Assembly: GCF_015354345.1 (NCBI RefSeq)
Contig: NZ_JADKYS010000001.1
Coordinates: 124,001-188,000, forward strand
Source: Methylophilus sp. 14
Lineage (GTDB): Bacteria > Pseudomonadota > Gammaproteobacteria > Burkholderiales > Methylophilaceae
DNA: 64,000 nt
Reading direction: 5' to 3'
Part shown: piece by piece, positions 10,286 to 19,908 of the stretch
Position numbering within the stretch: the stretch's first letter is position 1
Layout of the letters: every line of letters starts with the position of its first letter
Position numbers and translations under genes: made by a program
Notes under the pieces: model-generated
Told to the model about the DNA's origin: nothing
The model's input: the letters and a program-made list of their open reading frames with translations, nothing else
Database searches by the model: none

Positions 10286-10927
10286 ATGATTACTATTGCA
10301 CTCAGCAAAGGGCGCATTTTTGAGGAAACGACACCGTTGTTGGCGGCGGCTGGCATACACGCGTTGGAGGATCCAGAATCTTCCCGCAAGCTGATTCTGC
10401 CGACTAACCGTGATGATGTGCGCCTGGTGATTGTGCGCGCGACCGATGTGCCAACCTATGTGCAATATGGCGCGGCAGATTTGGGCATTGCCGGTAAGGA
10501 TGTGCTGGATGAGCATGGCGGTGAAGGTTTGTACCAGCCGCTGGACCTGAATATTGCCAAGTGCAAAATGATGGTGGCCGTGCGTGAAGACTTCGACTAT
10601 GAGGCCAGCATCCGCCAGGGCGCACGCCTGAAAGTCGTCACCAAGTATGTGAAAACGGCGCGCGAACATTTTGCTGCCAAAGGCATGCATGTGGACTTGA
10701 TCAAACTGTATGGCTCAATGGAGTTAGGGCCGTTGGTTGGTTTGGCAGATGCCATTGTCGACTTGGTCAGCACGGGTGGCACCTTGCGTGCCAACAAACT
10801 CAAAGCGGTTGAAGATGTAGGCGCGATTAGCTCGCGTCTGGTGGTCAATCAGGCTTCTTACAAAGTGAATCGCCCGCTGTTGCAACCGATTATTGACAGT
10901 TTTGCGCGCGCCATTCGTAAAGAGTAA
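10286..10927 (+). CDS. hisG: ATP phosphoribosyltransferase catalytic subunit (short form)
   Basis: HisG catalyses the first step of histidine synthesis, ATP + PRPP to phosphoribosyl-ATP. The 213-residue protein is the short HisG form, which lacks the C-terminal ACT-like regulatory domain and requires HisZ for activity in characterised systems. No hisZ is in this window. It has the N-terminal [15 protein letters not shown], the [10 protein letters not shown] loop and the PRPP-binding segment [14 protein letters not shown]. Confidence 0.95.
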   Translation: MITIALSKGRIFEETTPLLAAAGIHALEDPESSRKLILPTNRDDVRLVIVRATDVPTYVQYGAADLGIAGKDVLDEHGGEGLYQPLDLNIAKCKMMVAVREDFDYEASIRQGARLKVVTKYVKTAREHFAAKGMHVDLIKLYGSMELGPLVGLADAIVDLVSTGGTLRANKLKAVEDVGAISSRLVVNQASYKVNRPLLQPIIDSFARAIRKE

Positions 10928-10939
10928 TTGATAGAAATC

Positions 10940-12235
10940 ATGAATATTAAACGTTTAAATACACGCGACACCGGGTTTGATGCTGAATTAAAGGCATTGC
11001 TGGCTTTTGAAACTGCGCAGGATGACACCATCGACCAGGTGGTCGCCAATATTCTCAAGGATGTCAAAGCCCGTGGTGATGCGGCGGTGCTCGAATACAC
11101 CAATCGTTTTGATAAAACCAACGCTGCCAGTCTGGCGGCATTGGAGATTCCGCAGGCCGAATTGCATGCCGCTTTAAATGGCCTGCCAGCGGCGCAACGT
11201 GAAGCCTTGCAGGCGGCCGCTGATCGTGTGCGCAGTTATCACGAAAAACAAGTGATGCAATCGTGGCAATATACCGAAGCGGACGGTACGCTGCTCGGCC
11301 AGCAGGTGACGGCGCTGGACCGTGTTGGTTTGTATGTGCCTGGCGGCAAAGCAGCCTACCCATCCTCGGTGCTGATGAACGCCATTCCGGCCAAAGTCGC
11401 GGGTGTGCAAGAGCTGGTGATGGTGGTGCCAACGCCTAACGGTGAAAAAAATCCGCTGGTGCTTGCCGCTGCGGCTGTTTGTGGCGTGGATCGGGTATTC
11501 TGTATTGGCGGCGCGCAAGCCGTGGGTGCCTTGGCTTATGGTACTGAGACTGTGCCGCAAGTCGATAAAATTGTCGGCCCGGGTAATGCGTATGTGGCCG
11601 CGGCTAAACGACGTGTGTTTGGCGTGGTTGGCATTGATATGGTGGCAGGCCCGTCAGAGATTTTGGTCATCAGCGATGGCCATAGCAATCCGGACTGGAC
11701 GGCGATGGATTTGTTCAGCCAGGCCGAGCACGATGAATTGGCGCAAGCGATCTTGCTGTCACCGAGTGCGGAGTTTCTTGACCAGGTGCAGGCAAGTATT
11801 GAGCGCCAGGTCGGCGAGATGCCGCGCCAGGAAATTATCCGTACCTCGCTGCAAAATCGGGGCGCCTTGATTCAGGTAAAGGATTTGGCCGAGGCTGCCG
11901 AGATTTGTAACTTTATTGCGCCCGAGCACTTGGAATTGTCTATGGATGATGCCTTGACGTTCAGCAAGCATATCAAACACGCCGGTGCGATTTTTATGGG
12001 TCGCGATACCTGTGAGGCACTGGGTGATTATTGCGCCGGGCCTAACCACGTGCTGCCAACCTCGCGTACCGCGCGCTTCAGCTCGCCGCTGGGTGTGTAT
12101 GATTTCCAGAAGCGCTCTAGCCTGATTATGGTGTCATCCGCCGGTGCGCAAACGCTAGGCAAAATTGCCGCCACCCTTGCTTATGGCGAAGGCCTGCAGG
12201 CGCACGCCCGCAGTGCGGAATATCGCTTGAAATAA
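10940..12235 (+). CDS. hisD: Histidinol dehydrogenase
   Basis: HisD oxidises L-histidinol to histidine in two NAD-dependent steps and is a zinc enzyme. It has the family signatures [28 protein letters not shown], the metal-site AEHDE, and [22 protein letters not shown] 10940 ([10 protein letters not shown]) is chosen; a TTG at 10928 right after the hisG stop would add only four residues. Its 431 residues are normal for the family. Confidence 0.95.
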   Translation: MNIKRLNTRDTGFDAELKALLAFETAQDDTIDQVVANILKDVKARGDAAVLEYTNRFDKTNAASLAALEIPQAELHAALNGLPAAQREALQAAADRVRSYHEKQVMQSWQYTEADGTLLGQQVTALDRVGLYVPGGKAAYPSSVLMNAIPAKVAGVQELVMVVPTPNGEKNPLVLAAAAVCGVDRVFCIGGAQAVGALAYGTETVPQVDKIVGPGNAYVAAAKRRVFGVVGIDMVAGPSEILVISDGHSNPDWTAMDLFSQAEHDELAQAILLSPSAEFLDQVQASIERQVGEMPRQEIIRTSLQNRGALIQVKDLAEAAEICNFIAPEHLELSMDDALTFSKHIKHAGAIFMGRDTCEALGDYCAGPNHVLPTSRTARFSSPLGVYDFQKRSSLIMVSSAGAQTLGKIAATLAYGEGLQAHARSAEYRLK

Positions 12236-12259
12236 CTGGCTGAATTTAAGAGTAATGCG

Positions 12260-13324
12260 ATGAGTCAATATTGGAGTAGCCTGGTACACAACCTGACCCC
12301 TTATGTGCCGGGCGAGCAGCCCAAACTGCAAAACCTGGTCAAGCTGAATACCAATGAGAATCCTTATGGGCCTAGCCCAGCGGTGATCGCTGCGTTGCAG
12401 GCTGAGGCGGCAGACAGTTTACGTTTATACCCAGACCCGGATTCCAGTCGCCTGAAGGCGGCGATTGCCGAATATCATGGCCTGCAAAGCAATCAGGTGT
12501 TTGTGGGTAACGGCTCGGATGAAGTGCTGGCGCATGTGTTCCAGGCTTTGCTCAAACATGATTTGCCGCTGCTTTACCCGGATATCACCTATAGCTTCTA
12601 CCCGGTTTATTGCGGCCTTTACGGCATTGCGTTTGAAACAGTGCCATTGAATGCGCAGTTTGAGATTGCGATTGACGATTACCTGCGTCCCAATGGCGGC
12701 ATTATTTTCCCTAACCCCAACGCACCCACCGGTATGCCGTTGGCATTGAGCGAAATAGAACGTTTGTTAAAAGCCAATACGCAATCAGTGGTGGTGATTG
12801 ATGAGGCTTATGTCGATTTCGGTACCGAATCAGCGGTGGCATTGGTCAATCAATATCCCAATTTGCTGGTGACACATACCTATTCAAAATCACGTTCGCT
12901 GGCTGGTTTGCGCGTGGGCTATGCCGTCGGTGATGCGGCCTTGATTGAGGCCTTGATTCGCGTGAAGGATAGTTTCAATTCTTATCCGATTGACCGCTTT
13001 GCCGAGGCGGGCGCGATTGCTGCCCTGCAAGACGAAGCCTATTTTCAGCAAACCCGTCAGCAAGTGATTGCATCGCGTGATCAGTTGGTGCTGGATTTGC
13101 AAAATCTGGGCTTCGAAGTGCTGCCCTCCGGCGCCAACTTTATTTTTGCACGCCATCCAAATTACGCGGGCGAGCAATTAGCCGCCAGTTTGCGTGCGCA
13201 GGCGGTGATTGTGCGTCACTTCAAAAAACCGGCGCGTATTGCCGACTTTTTGCGCATTACGATAGGCAATCCTGCTCAAAATCAGGCCTTGATGCAGGCA
13301 TTGCGTACCTTTCTGTCGGCTTGA
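12260..13324 (+). CDS. hisC: Histidinol-phosphate aminotransferase
   Basis: This PLP-dependent class I/II aminotransferase converts imidazole-acetol phosphate to histidinol phosphate. It has 354 residues with the N-terminal [13 protein letters not shown] motif of His[11 protein letters not shown], the NPNAPTG loop and the PLP lysine at residue 210 in [19 protein letters not shown]. It is the last his gene before the hps insertion. Confidence 0.94.
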   Translation: MSQYWSSLVHNLTPYVPGEQPKLQNLVKLNTNENPYGPSPAVIAALQAEAADSLRLYPDPDSSRLKAAIAEYHGLQSNQVFVGNGSDEVLAHVFQALLKHDLPLLYPDITYSFYPVYCGLYGIAFETVPLNAQFEIAIDDYLRPNGGIIFPNPNAPTGMPLALSEIERLLKANTQSVVVIDEAYVDFGTESAVALVNQYPNLLVTHTYSKSRSLAGLRVGYAVGDAALIEALIRVKDSFNSYPIDRFAEAGAIAALQDEAYFQQTRQQVIASRDQLVLDLQNLGFEVLPSGANFIFARHPNYAGEQLAASLRAQAVIVRHFKKPARIADFLRITIGNPAQNQALMQALRTFLSA

Positions 13325-13412
13325 TGTCGCTAAAATCAAAGTATTTGCCGTAATTTGCTCGCTAATGTGCTGCAAATGATTGCATTGTGGCGTAAAAAAA
13401 ATCGTCGCAATA

Positions 13413-13442
13413 TTGTCATTTTTTTGAAAATGCGGTTATGAT
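13413..13442 (+). promoter_or_regulatory. Promoter P1 of hps
   Basis: TTGTCA (13413-13418) and TATGAT (13437-13442) are separated by 18 bases. Each hexamer has one mismatch to the sigma-70 consensus. The implied leader is about 90 bases. Confidence 0.65.
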
Positions 13443-13465
13443 GCACGCTATTGTACATAATGTGC
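13443..13465 (+). promoter_or_regulatory. Imperfect palindrome at the P1 start point of hps
   Basis: Half-sites of the form GCACnnTAT face each other across 23 bases directly after the P1 -10 box, where transcription should begin. This is a candidate operator or the base of a leader hairpin; no known regulator motif is recognised. Confidence 0.35.
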
Positions 13466-13487
13466 AGTGAGGGTTGCGTTTGCATAA

Positions 13488-13516
13488 TTGCTGCGCATTG
13501 ATTCATTGGATTTAAA
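13488..13516 (+). promoter_or_regulatory. Possible second promoter P2 of hps
   Basis: TTGCTG (13488-13493), 17 bases, TTTAAA (13511-13516). It is weaker than P1, and the start would lie close to the strong CGGAGGAAG ribosome site at 13529-13537. Confidence 0.4.
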
Positions 13517-13541
13517 ATAGAGCAAACTCGGAGGAAGAAAA

Positions 13542-14420
13542 ATGGCACAAACCCAGATGGCATTGGACTCATTAGATTTCGACGCAACGATCGCCTTGGC
13601 AGCTAAAGTAGCGCCATACGTTGATATTTTGGAAATCGGTACACCTTGCATCAAGCATAACGGTATCGAATTGTTGAAAGCATTGCGTTCAAAATTCCCT
13701 AACAACAAAATTCTGGTTGACCTGAAAACCATGGATGCTGGCTTCTACGAAGCTGAGCCATTCTACAAAGCAGGTGCTGACATTTGTACCGTTTTGGGTA
13801 CTGCAGATATCGGTACGATCAAAGGCGTGATCGACGCTGCCAACAAGTATGGCAAAGAAGCGCAAATCGACCTGATCAACGTTAAAGACAAAAAAGCCCG
13901 TACGCTGGAAGTGGTTAAACTGGGTGCACACATTATTGGTGTACACACTGGTTTGGACCAACAAGCGGCTGGTCAAACTCCATTTGCTGACCTGGGTCTG
14001 GTATCCGGTCTGAAAACAGGCGCTAAAGTGTCTGTGGCTGGTGGCGTTAAAGCTGCAACCACTAAACAAGTAGTGGACGCTGGTGCTGATATCGTTGTAG
14101 CTGGTGCTGCAATCTACGGTGCTGCTGATCCTGCTGCTGCTGCAACTGAAATCACTAAAATTGCTCACGGTGCTGGCACTGCGACTAAAGGTGGTAACAA
14201 ATTGCTGCCATGGATCATTGCTGCTGTTGCTGCAGTATTGGTATTCTCCCTGTTGGGCAAAAAATCTGAAGAAGCTGCGCCTGCTGCTGAAGCACCAGCT
14301 GCGGAAGAAGTTGCTCCAGCCGATGCAGCACCTGCTGCTGAAGCGCCAGCGGCCGAAGAGGCTGCTCCAGCTGAAGCTGCACCTGCAGAAGCTGCGCCAG
14401 CAACTGAAGAAGCTAAATAA
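13542..14420 (+). CDS. hps: 3-hexulose-6-phosphate synthase with C-terminal membrane anchor
   Basis: HPS condenses formaldehyde with ribulose 5-phosphate to hexulose 6-phosphate, the carbon-fixing step of the RuMP cycle. Residues 1-213 are a full OMP-decarboxylase-type barrel: MALDSLDF at strand 1, Glu31, the DLKTMD motif (Asp60, Lys62, Asp65), HTGLDQQ and the phosphate-site VSVAGGVKA. Usual HPS proteins end there at about 210 residues. This one adds a hydrophobic helix at about 219-238 (LLPWIIAAVAAVLVFSLLG), then KK and a 51-residue tail of Ala, Pro and Glu repeats. The SD is near ideal and codon use looks biased as in highly expressed genes. It has its own promoters and terminator inside the his cluster. 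The phosphohexulose isomerase gene is not in the window. Confidence 0.92.
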   Translation: MAQTQMALDSLDFDATIALAAKVAPYVDILEIGTPCIKHNGIELLKALRSKFPNNKILVDLKTMDAGFYEAEPFYKAGADICTVLGTADIGTIKGVIDAANKYGKEAQIDLINVKDKKARTLEVVKLGAHIIGVHTGLDQQAAGQTPFADLGLVSGLKTGAKVSVAGGVKAATTKQVVDAGADIVVAGAAIYGAADPAAAATEITKIAHGAGTATKGGNKLLPWIIAAVAAVLVFSLLGKKSEEAAPAAEAPAAEEVAPADAAPAAEAPAAEEAAPAEAAPAEAAPATEEAK

Positions 14421-14454
14421 TCGACTGCTATCCTTACGGATCGCTTTCTGATTT

Positions 14455-14491
14455 AAAAAAAGCAGCCCGTGCGGGCTGCTTTTTTGTTTTT
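14455..14491 (+). terminator. Intrinsic terminator after hps
   Basis: The perfect 9-bp stem AGCAGCCCG/CGGGCTGCT (14461-14469 with 14472-14480) is flanked by A and T runs. It is strong and makes hps a closed transcription unit. Confidence 0.88.
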
Positions 14492-14503
14492 GATAACAGC
14501 TTT

Positions 14504-14533
14504 TTGCCAGTGTGGCAGGACTTGCTGTAAAAT
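14504..14533 (+). promoter_or_regulatory. Possible promoter of the hisB operon
   Basis: TTGCCA (14504-14509) is followed after 16-18 bases by the overlapping -10 candidates TGTAAA/TAAAAT (14526-14533). Some promoter is expected here because a strong terminator ends hps just upstream. Confidence 0.4.
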
Positions 14534-14579
14534 GAACGCAATATTTGCAAACTCTCTGTGATCACCTTTCCTCTCTTAT

Positions 14580-15170
14580 ATGTCACGTCAAGCTGAAGTC
14601 ACGCGTAATACGCTAGAAACACAAATTACCGTCTCGATTAACCTCGATGGCACCGGTCAATCCGAGTTGCACAGTGGTTTGGGCTTTTTGGACCATATGC
14701 TGGATCAAGTTGCCCGTCATGGTATGGTTGATTTGAAAGTGCACGCTAAAGGCGATTTGCATATTGATGGCCACCACACGGTAGAAGATATCGGCATTAC
14801 GCTGGGCCAGGCCTTTGCCAAGGCGCTGGGTGATAAAAAAGGGTTGACCCGCTATGGCCACAGCTATGTGCCACTGGATGAGGCTTTGAGCCGTGTCGCA
14901 CTCGACTTGTCTGGCCGTCCAGGGCTGGCGTTTGATTGCACCTTTACGCGTGCCATGATCGGTGAGTTTGATGTCGATCTGTTCCATGAGTTTTTCCAGG
15001 GCTTTGTTAATCATGCCTTGGTGACGCTGCACATCGATAACCTCAAAGGTCATAATGCCCATCACCAGGCTGAGACCATATTCAAAGCCTTTGGTCGTGC
15101 GCTGCGTATGGCCGCGACCCCAGATCCACGTATGGCTGGATTAATGCCGTCAACCAAGGGTGCGTTATAA
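14580..15170 (+). CDS. hisB: Imidazoleglycerol-phosphate dehydratase
   Basis: HisB converts imidazole glycerol phosphate to imidazole acetol phosphate. The 196 residues hold only the dehydratase domain; the histidinol-phosphatase domain fused to it in E. coli is absent, so that step must be encoded elsewhere. The metal-binding motifs [26 protein letters not shown] and [15 protein letters not shown] are intact. It begins the second his transcription unit, downstream of the hps terminator. Confidence 0.95.
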   Translation: MSRQAEVTRNTLETQITVSINLDGTGQSELHSGLGFLDHMLDQVARHGMVDLKVHAKGDLHIDGHHTVEDIGITLGQAFAKALGDKKGLTRYGHSYVPLDEALSRVALDLSGRPGLAFDCTFTRAMIGEFDVDLFHEFFQGFVNHALVTLHIDNLKGHNAHHQAETIFKAFGRALRMAATPDPRMAGLMPSTKGAL

Positions 15171-15186
15171 CGCCTGATTGCTTATC

Positions 15187-15831
15187 ATGAGTCGCTTGCA
15201 AGTTGCCATTGTAGATTATGGCATGGGTAATTTAAGATCGGTGGCCAACGCTTTTAAAGCGGTGGCCCCTTCCATTTCTGTCGCCGTCACCAGCGATCCT
15301 GAGCAGATTGCACAGGCTGAGCGCGTGGTGTTTCCTGGCCAGGGCGCGATGCCGGATTGTATCCGTGAGCTCGATGCGCGCCATTTACGCCAGGCCGTCG
15401 TCGATGCCACACAGCAAAAGCCGTTTCTGGGCATTTGCATCGGTTTGCAAATGCTGTTTGAGCATTCTGAAGAAGGGGATGTCCCCGGCCTAGGTGTCTA
15501 CCGAGGTGAGGTCAAGCGCTTTCCTGCAGACAAAATGCATGATGAGCAGGGTGCCAAGCTGAAAGTACCGCATATGGGCTGGAGCCAGGTACATCAAACG
15601 CAGGCACACCCGCTGTGGTCAGAGATTCCGGATCTGGCACGTTTCTATTATGTGCACAGTTATTATGTCGCACCAGAAGAAGCTGCGTTAACTGCTGCGA
15701 CAACGGCTTATCCGTTTGATTATACGGGGGCGATCGCACGCGATAATGTATTTGCAGTGCAGTTTCACCCGGAAAAGAGCGCTAATGCAGGCTTGCAACT
15801 TTTGCGTAATTTTGTAAACTGGAAACCCTAA
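15187..15831 (+). CDS. hisH: Imidazole glycerol phosphate synthase, glutamine amidotransferase subunit
   Basis: HisH hydrolyses glutamine and feeds ammonia to HisF. It is a class I glutamine amidotransferase with the nucleophile elbow [18 protein letters not shown] and the His-Glu pair in [11 protein letters not shown] 15187 ([15 protein letters not shown]) gives 214 residues; a TTG at 15178 would add only three residues. Confidence 0.95.
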   Translation: MSRLQVAIVDYGMGNLRSVANAFKAVAPSISVAVTSDPEQIAQAERVVFPGQGAMPDCIRELDARHLRQAVVDATQQKPFLGICIGLQMLFEHSEEGDVPGLGVYRGEVKRFPADKMHDEQGAKLKVPHMGWSQVHQTQAHPLWSEIPDLARFYYVHSYYVAPEEAALTAATTAYPFDYTGAIARDNVFAVQFHPEKSANAGLQLLRNFVNWKP

Positions 15832-15884
15832 ACGGATTTTCAGTCGTTTTAGTCACCACTCGTTATTTATCTATTGAAAACAAC

Positions 15885-16628
15885 ATGTTAATTATTCCAG
15901 CAATTGATTTAAAAGATGGCCACTGCGTCCGTTTGAAGCAGGGCCTGATGGAAGAGTCCACAGTATTTTCCGAAGACCCGGGCGCCATGGCCAGACATTG
16001 GGTAGATAAAGGCGGTAAACGTTTGCATCTAGTGGATTTGAATGGTGCTTTTGCTGGTAAGCCAGTCAATGAGGATGCCATCAAGTCTATCGTTGCCGCA
16101 GTGGGTGGAGATATCCCTATCCAGTTGGGTGGTGGTATTCGTGACCTCGACACCATTGAACGCTACCTCGATGATGGCATCAGCTATGTCATTATTGGCA
16201 CAGCAGCGGTGAAGAACCCAGGTTTCTTGCACGAAGCCTGCTACGCTTTCCCTGGCCAGATCATGGTCGGGCTGGATGCCAAAGATGGCAAAGTGGCCGT
16301 CGATGGCTGGTCAAAACTGACAGGGCATGACGTGATTGACCTGGCGAAGAAGTTTGAAGACTACGGTGTCGAAAGTATTGTTTATACAGATATTGGCCGT
16401 GATGGCATGTTGACTGGTGTCAACATTGAAGCCACTGTTGCCTTGGCGCAGGCATTGACCATTCCTGTGATTGCCAGTGGCGGCGTGACTAACCTGGATG
16501 ATGTGCGCAAACTGTGTGCGGTACAGGATGAAGGTATTATCGGCAGCATTACCGGTCGCGCCATTTATGAGGGCACGCTGGATTTCGCAGCGGCACAACA
16601 GCTGGCTGATGAGCTGAGCAGTCGATAA
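15885..16628 (+). CDS. hisA: Phosphoribosylformimino-5-aminoimidazole carboxamide ribotide isomerase
   Basis: HisA performs the Amadori isomerisation of ProFAR to PRFAR. It is a 247-residue half-repeat (beta/alpha)8 barrel with the catalytic Asp8 in IPAIDLKDG, the first phosphate site LGGGIRDL and the second half-barrel acid in [10 protein letters not shown]. The final A of its stop codon is the first base of the hisF start (TAATG), which couples the two. Confidence 0.96.
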   Translation: MLIIPAIDLKDGHCVRLKQGLMEESTVFSEDPGAMARHWVDKGGKRLHLVDLNGAFAGKPVNEDAIKSIVAAVGGDIPIQLGGGIRDLDTIERYLDDGISYVIIGTAAVKNPGFLHEACYAFPGQIMVGLDAKDGKVAVDGWSKLTGHDVIDLAKKFEDYGVESIVYTDIGRDGMLTGVNIEATVALAQALTIPVIASGGVTNLDDVRKLCAVQDEGIIGSITGRAIYEGTLDFAAAQQLADELSSR

Positions 16629-17392
16629 TGGGTTGTGCCAAACGCATTATTCCTTGTCTGGATGTGACCGATGGCCGCGTGGTCAAAGGCGTGAACTTCC
16701 TTGAGTTGCGCGATGCCGGGGATCCGGTAGAAATTGCGCAACGTTACAATGACCAGGGCGCGGATGAGCTGACATTTCTGGATATTACGGCCAGTTCTGA
16801 TAACCGTGACCTGATCTTGCATATTATCGAGCGTGTTGCCGAGCAGATATTTATCCCGCTGACGGTTGGTGGTGGGGTGCGTAAGGTTGAAGATGTCCGC
16901 CGCCTGTTGAATGCGGGTGCGGATAAGGTCAGCATCAATACCACGGCAGTGCTCAATCCGCAGGTGGTTGAAGATGCAGCCAGCCGCTTTGGTTCGCAAT
17001 GTATCGTGGTGGCGATTGATGCTAAAAAAGTCGATAACCAGCCGTTTGAGTGGGAAGTCTTCACGCATGGCGGCCGAAATGCCACAGGCCTGGACGCCGT
17101 GAAATGGGCGCAGAAAATGGTGAGCCTGGGCGCTGGCGAATTGCTAGTGACCAGCATGGACCGTGATGGTACTAAAATAGGTTTCAATAACCCGCTGAAT
17201 AAAGCGATTAGCGACGCCGTAGATGTGCCGCTGATTGCTTCGGGTGGCGTCGGTAATTTGCAGCACCTGGTGGATGGCGTGACCTTGGGTGGCGCTGATG
17301 CCGTGTTGGCCGCGAGTATTTTTCACTATGGTGAATTCACGGTGCAACAGGCCAAAGACTATATGCGCGAACACGGGCTGGAAGTAAGATGA
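16628..17392 (+). CDS. hisF: Imidazole glycerol phosphate synthase, cyclase subunit
   Basis: HisF uses ammonia from HisH to turn PRFAR into imidazole glycerol phosphate and AICAR. It is a 254-residue half-repeat barrel homologous to HisA. The two catalytic aspartates are visible in [15 protein letters not shown] (Asp11) and VVAIDAKK (about Asp130). It overlaps hisI by four bases (ATGA). Confidence 0.96.
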   Translation: MGCAKRIIPCLDVTDGRVVKGVNFLELRDAGDPVEIAQRYNDQGADELTFLDITASSDNRDLILHIIERVAEQIFIPLTVGGGVRKVEDVRRLLNAGADKVSINTTAVLNPQVVEDAASRFGSQCIVVAIDAKKVDNQPFEWEVFTHGGRNATGLDAVKWAQKMVSLGAGELLVTSMDRDGTKIGFNNPLNKAISDAVDVPLIASGGVGNLQHLVDGVTLGGADAVLAASIFHYGEFTVQQAKDYMREHGLEVR

Positions 17393-17772
17393 GCTGGCTA
17401 GATCAAGTTGCCTGGACTGCGGAAGGCCTGGTGCCTGTGATTGCGCAGGAAAAAGACACCGGCAAAATTCTCATGTTTGCCTGGATGAACCGTGAGGCGT
17501 TACAGTTGACGCGCGATACCGGCCACGCCGTGTATTTCTCACGTTCCCGCAACAAGTTATGGCACAAGGGCGAAGAGTCTGGCCATACCCAAATCGTGCA
17601 TGATATTCGCCTCGATTGCGACGACGATGTTGTTTTAATTACCGTCGAACAACTCGGAGGCATTGCCTGTCATACCGGTCGACACAATTGCTTTTTCCAG
17701 CAGTTGCAAGACGATGCCTGGGTCACCGTAGAGCCGGTCATCAAAGATCCGAAAGCGATTTACCATGAGTGA
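17389..17772 (+). CDS. hisI: Phosphoribosyl-AMP cyclohydrolase
   Basis: HisI opens the adenine ring of phosphoribosyl-AMP, the third pathway step. The 127-residue monofunctional cyclohydrolase has the metal-binding DCDDD and Cys/His positions ([14 protein letters not shown]) and the HKGEESGH segment. HisE is encoded as a separate overlapping gene rather than fused as in enterics. Confidence 0.95.
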   Translation: MSWLDQVAWTAEGLVPVIAQEKDTGKILMFAWMNREALQLTRDTGHAVYFSRSRNKLWHKGEESGHTQIVHDIRLDCDDDVVLITVEQLGGIACHTGRHNCFFQQLQDDAWVTVEPVIKDPKAIYHE

Positions 17773-18082
17773 TGTATTAAATCGACTGTCCGAGTTGATG
17801 GAGCAGCGTAAAGCAGCCGATCCGTCTTCTTCTTACGTGGCTAAACTCTATGCCAAAGGCATGGACAGCATCCTGAAAAAAATTGGTGAAGAAGCCACTG
17901 AAACCGTGATTGCAGCTAAAGGCGGCAAAGCGGATGAAATTATTTATGAAACGGCCGATTTGTGGTTTCATACCTTGGTCATGTTGAGTCACGCCGGCCT
18001 GAGTGCACAGGATGTGCTGGATGAGCTGGCACGCCGTGAAGGCTTGTCGGGCATTGCCGAGAAAGCGAGTAGAACAGAATGA
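17765..18082 (+). CDS. hisE: Phosphoribosyl-ATP pyrophosphatase
   Basis: HisE hydrolyses phosphoribosyl-ATP to phosphoribosyl-AMP, the second pathway step. The 105-residue MazG-like all-alpha protein has the metal-binding [11 protein letters not shown] and [13 protein letters not shown] motifs. The start overlaps hisI by eight bases and the stop overlaps the HIT gene by four, so the whole block is one message. Confidence 0.95.
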   Translation: MSDVLNRLSELMEQRKAADPSSSYVAKLYAKGMDSILKKIGEEATETVIAAKGGKADEIIYETADLWFHTLVMLSHAGLSAQDVLDELARREGLSGIAEKASRTE

Positions 18083-18408
18083 GTGCGGATTGTATTTTTT
18101 GCAAAATCGCTGCTGGCACTATTCCGTCTAAAACGCTGTACGAGGACGACGATGTTATTGTGTTTCATGATATTCGTCCCTTGGCAAAAACACATTTTCT
18201 GATTGTGCCTAAAGCACATATCGAAACCTTGAAAGACTGTACTGCAGCGCATCAGTCGCTGTTGGGGAAAATGATGTTGTTAGCTGCCAAGTTGGCTGCT
18301 GAACAAGGTTTGGTTGGCTATAAAACCATGATGAATGTGGGTCGCGAAGGCGGACAGGAAGTATTTCATATTCATCTACATGTGTTTGGCGGCGGTGCGG
18401 TTGCTTAA
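18079..18408 (+). CDS. hinT: HIT-family nucleotide hydrolase (HinT-like)
   Basis: The 109-residue histidine-triad protein has N-terminal [14 protein letters not shown] and the triad [11 protein letters not shown]. HinT-type enzymes are purine nucleoside phosphoramidases. Cotranslation with hisE (ATGA overlap) is a common proteobacterial arrangement; whether it has a role in histidine metabolism is unknown. Confidence 0.92.
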   Translation: MSADCIFCKIAAGTIPSKTLYEDDDVIVFHDIRPLAKTHFLIVPKAHIETLKDCTAAHQSLLGKMMLLAAKLAAEQGLVGYKTMMNVGREGGQEVFHIHLHVFGGGAVA

Positions 18409-18437
18409 TATCGCCGGACAAGATAAAGGAGATTATC

Positions 18438-18620
18438 ATGGGTTCATTTAGTTTGTGGCATTGGCTGATTGTGTTGCTGATTGTGGTGCTGGTATTTGGT
18501 ACCAAGAAATTGCGTAATATTGGCGGCGATGTCGGCGGTGCGGTGAATGAATTTAAAAAAGCGGTCAATGAAGGCAAGGCCGAGTCCAAGCCTGAAGAGT
18601 TGTCTGATAAAAACAAATAA
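18438..18620 (+). CDS. tatA: Twin-arginine translocase subunit TatA
   Basis: TatA forms the variable-size pore component for export of folded proteins. It has 60 residues: a short N-terminus, a membrane helix ([15 protein letters not shown]), the [10 protein letters not shown] hinge and an amphipathic helix followed by a charged tail. AAAGGAGA precedes the ATG. Likely clients include the petA Rieske protein encoded 3.5 kb downstream. Confidence 0.95.
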   Translation: MGSFSLWHWLIVLLIVVLVFGTKKLRNIGGDVGGAVNEFKKAVNEGKAESKPEELSDKNK

Positions 18621-18633
18621 GTGCTGACGCATT

Positions 18634-19149
18634 GTGTTTGATATTTCATTCTCAGAATTGCTAGTCATTGCTTTGGTTGCCCTGGTGGTGATCGGGCCGG
18701 AAAAATTACCAAAAGTCGCCCGCACTGCGGGCGCTTTTTTTGGTCGCTTGCAACGTTTTGTCACGCAGGTGAAGGACGAAGTGAATCGCGAAACACGTTT
18801 TGCCGAACTGCAAACATTGCAACAGGAAGTGCAGTCCGGCTTGCGGCAGGGCTATGATGAAATTGAGCAAAGCATTTTGCCTGACCCAGTGCCAGAGGCT
18901 GTGCCTGCGATCATAGAGGCTGAAGTTGTTGCAGTAAAAAAGCCACGTAAACCACGTGTGCGCAAGGCGGCTCCGCCGGTTGCGGAGAGTGCTGCGCAAG
19001 CTGATGAGCCATCGCTAGTGCATACGGATCCACAAGCGCAATTGTTTGCGGTGCCTGTCGATGAGAACAAAAAAGGTCGTCGTGCGCGCAAGACTGTTAA
19101 AAAAGACGATGACGTCGTGCCTGCGGCGGAACAAAAGCCGCTTGCTTAA
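18634..19149 (+). CDS. tatB: Twin-arginine translocase subunit TatB
   Basis: TatB forms the substrate receptor with TatC. It has N-terminal [20 protein letters not shown] with the TatB-type Glu in the membrane helix, then [10 protein letters not shown] and an amphipathic helix. The 171-residue length and Lys/Arg- and Ala/Pro-rich C-terminal tail distinguish it from TatA. It starts with GTG 18634. Confidence 0.94.
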   Translation: MFDISFSELLVIALVALVVIGPEKLPKVARTAGAFFGRLQRFVTQVKDEVNRETRFAELQTLQQEVQSGLRQGYDEIEQSILPDPVPEAVPAIIEAEVVAVKKPRKPRVRKAAPPVAESAAQADEPSLVHTDPQAQLFAVPVDENKKGRRARKTVKKDDDVVPAAEQKPLA

Positions 19150-19164
19150 GACTTTCCGGATTGC

Positions 19165-19908
19165 ATGATCATGACCCCCACCGAGAGCTTCATTTCACAC
19201 CTGATCGAATTGCGTAACCGCTTGCTGCGTGCCATTGTTGGTTGGTTGCTGGTGTTTGTGGCCTTGTTCCCGTTTGCCGATAAACTCTATAGCTTGCTGG
19301 CGGCGCCGTTGCTAAGCAAGTTGCCGCAAGGGGCGCAAATGATTGCGACGGCGGTGACCACGCCGTTTTTCGTGCCGATGAAAGTCACCATGTTAACGGC
19401 ATTCCTGATTGCGCTACCCTGGATGATTTATCAGTGCTGGGCATTTGTTTCCCCAGGTTTGTATACGCATGAGAAGCGCCTGATCCGCCCTTTGCTAGCC
19501 GCTGCCATCGTGCTGTTTTTTGTCGGCATGGCGTTCGCCTATTTTGTGGTGTTTCCGGTGGTGTTCAGCTTCCTGGTCGGGAGTGCCCCGCAAGGCGTGA
19601 CCGTGATGACGGATATTGCCGAATACCTGGATTTCGTCATCGGCCTGTTTGTGGCATTTGGCTTTGCGTTTGAAGTGCCGGTCGCTGTGGTGTTGATGGC
19701 GCTCATGGGGTGGGTCACGCTGGCGCAGCTGAAAGAGTCACGTTCTTATGTGATTGTGGGCGCTTTTGTGCTGGGGGCAATTTTTACGCCACCGGATATT
19801 GTTTCCCAGTGTATGCTCGCCATCCCGCTGTGGCTGCTCTATGAAATTGGATTGCTGGTGGTGCGCTGGCTGCCGCAAGCGCCAGCCAGCGACTCTGCTA
19901 AAAGCTAA
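19165..19908 (+). CDS. tatC: Twin-arginine translocase subunit TatC
   Basis: TatC is the six-helix membrane core that recognises the twin-arginine signal. It has the family start SFISHLIELRNRLLRAI, the conserved FVSPGLYTHEKR loop and IFTPPDIVSQ. It could start at ATG 19165 or ATG 19171 (MTPTESF). The stop codon abuts the stop codon of the convergent protease gene with no base between. Confidence 0.95.
   Translation: MIMTPTESFISHLIELRNRLLRAIVGWLLVFVALFPFADKLYSLLAAPLLSKLPQGAQMIATAVTTPFFVPMKVTMLTAFLIALPWMIYQCWAFVSPGLYTHEKRLIRPLLAAAIVLFFVGMAFAYFVVFPVVFSFLVGSAPQGVTVMTDIAEYLDFVIGLFVAFGFAFEVPVAVVLMALMGWVTLAQLKESRSYVIVGAFVLGAIFTPPDIVSQCMLAIPLWLLYEIGLLVVRWLPQAPASDSAKS

Noticed and set aside
14215-14403. 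Minus-strand Gln/Leu-rich frame opposite the hps tail
   Set aside because: Produced by the GCT/GCA-rich Ala repeat of the tail read in reverse; low complexity only.
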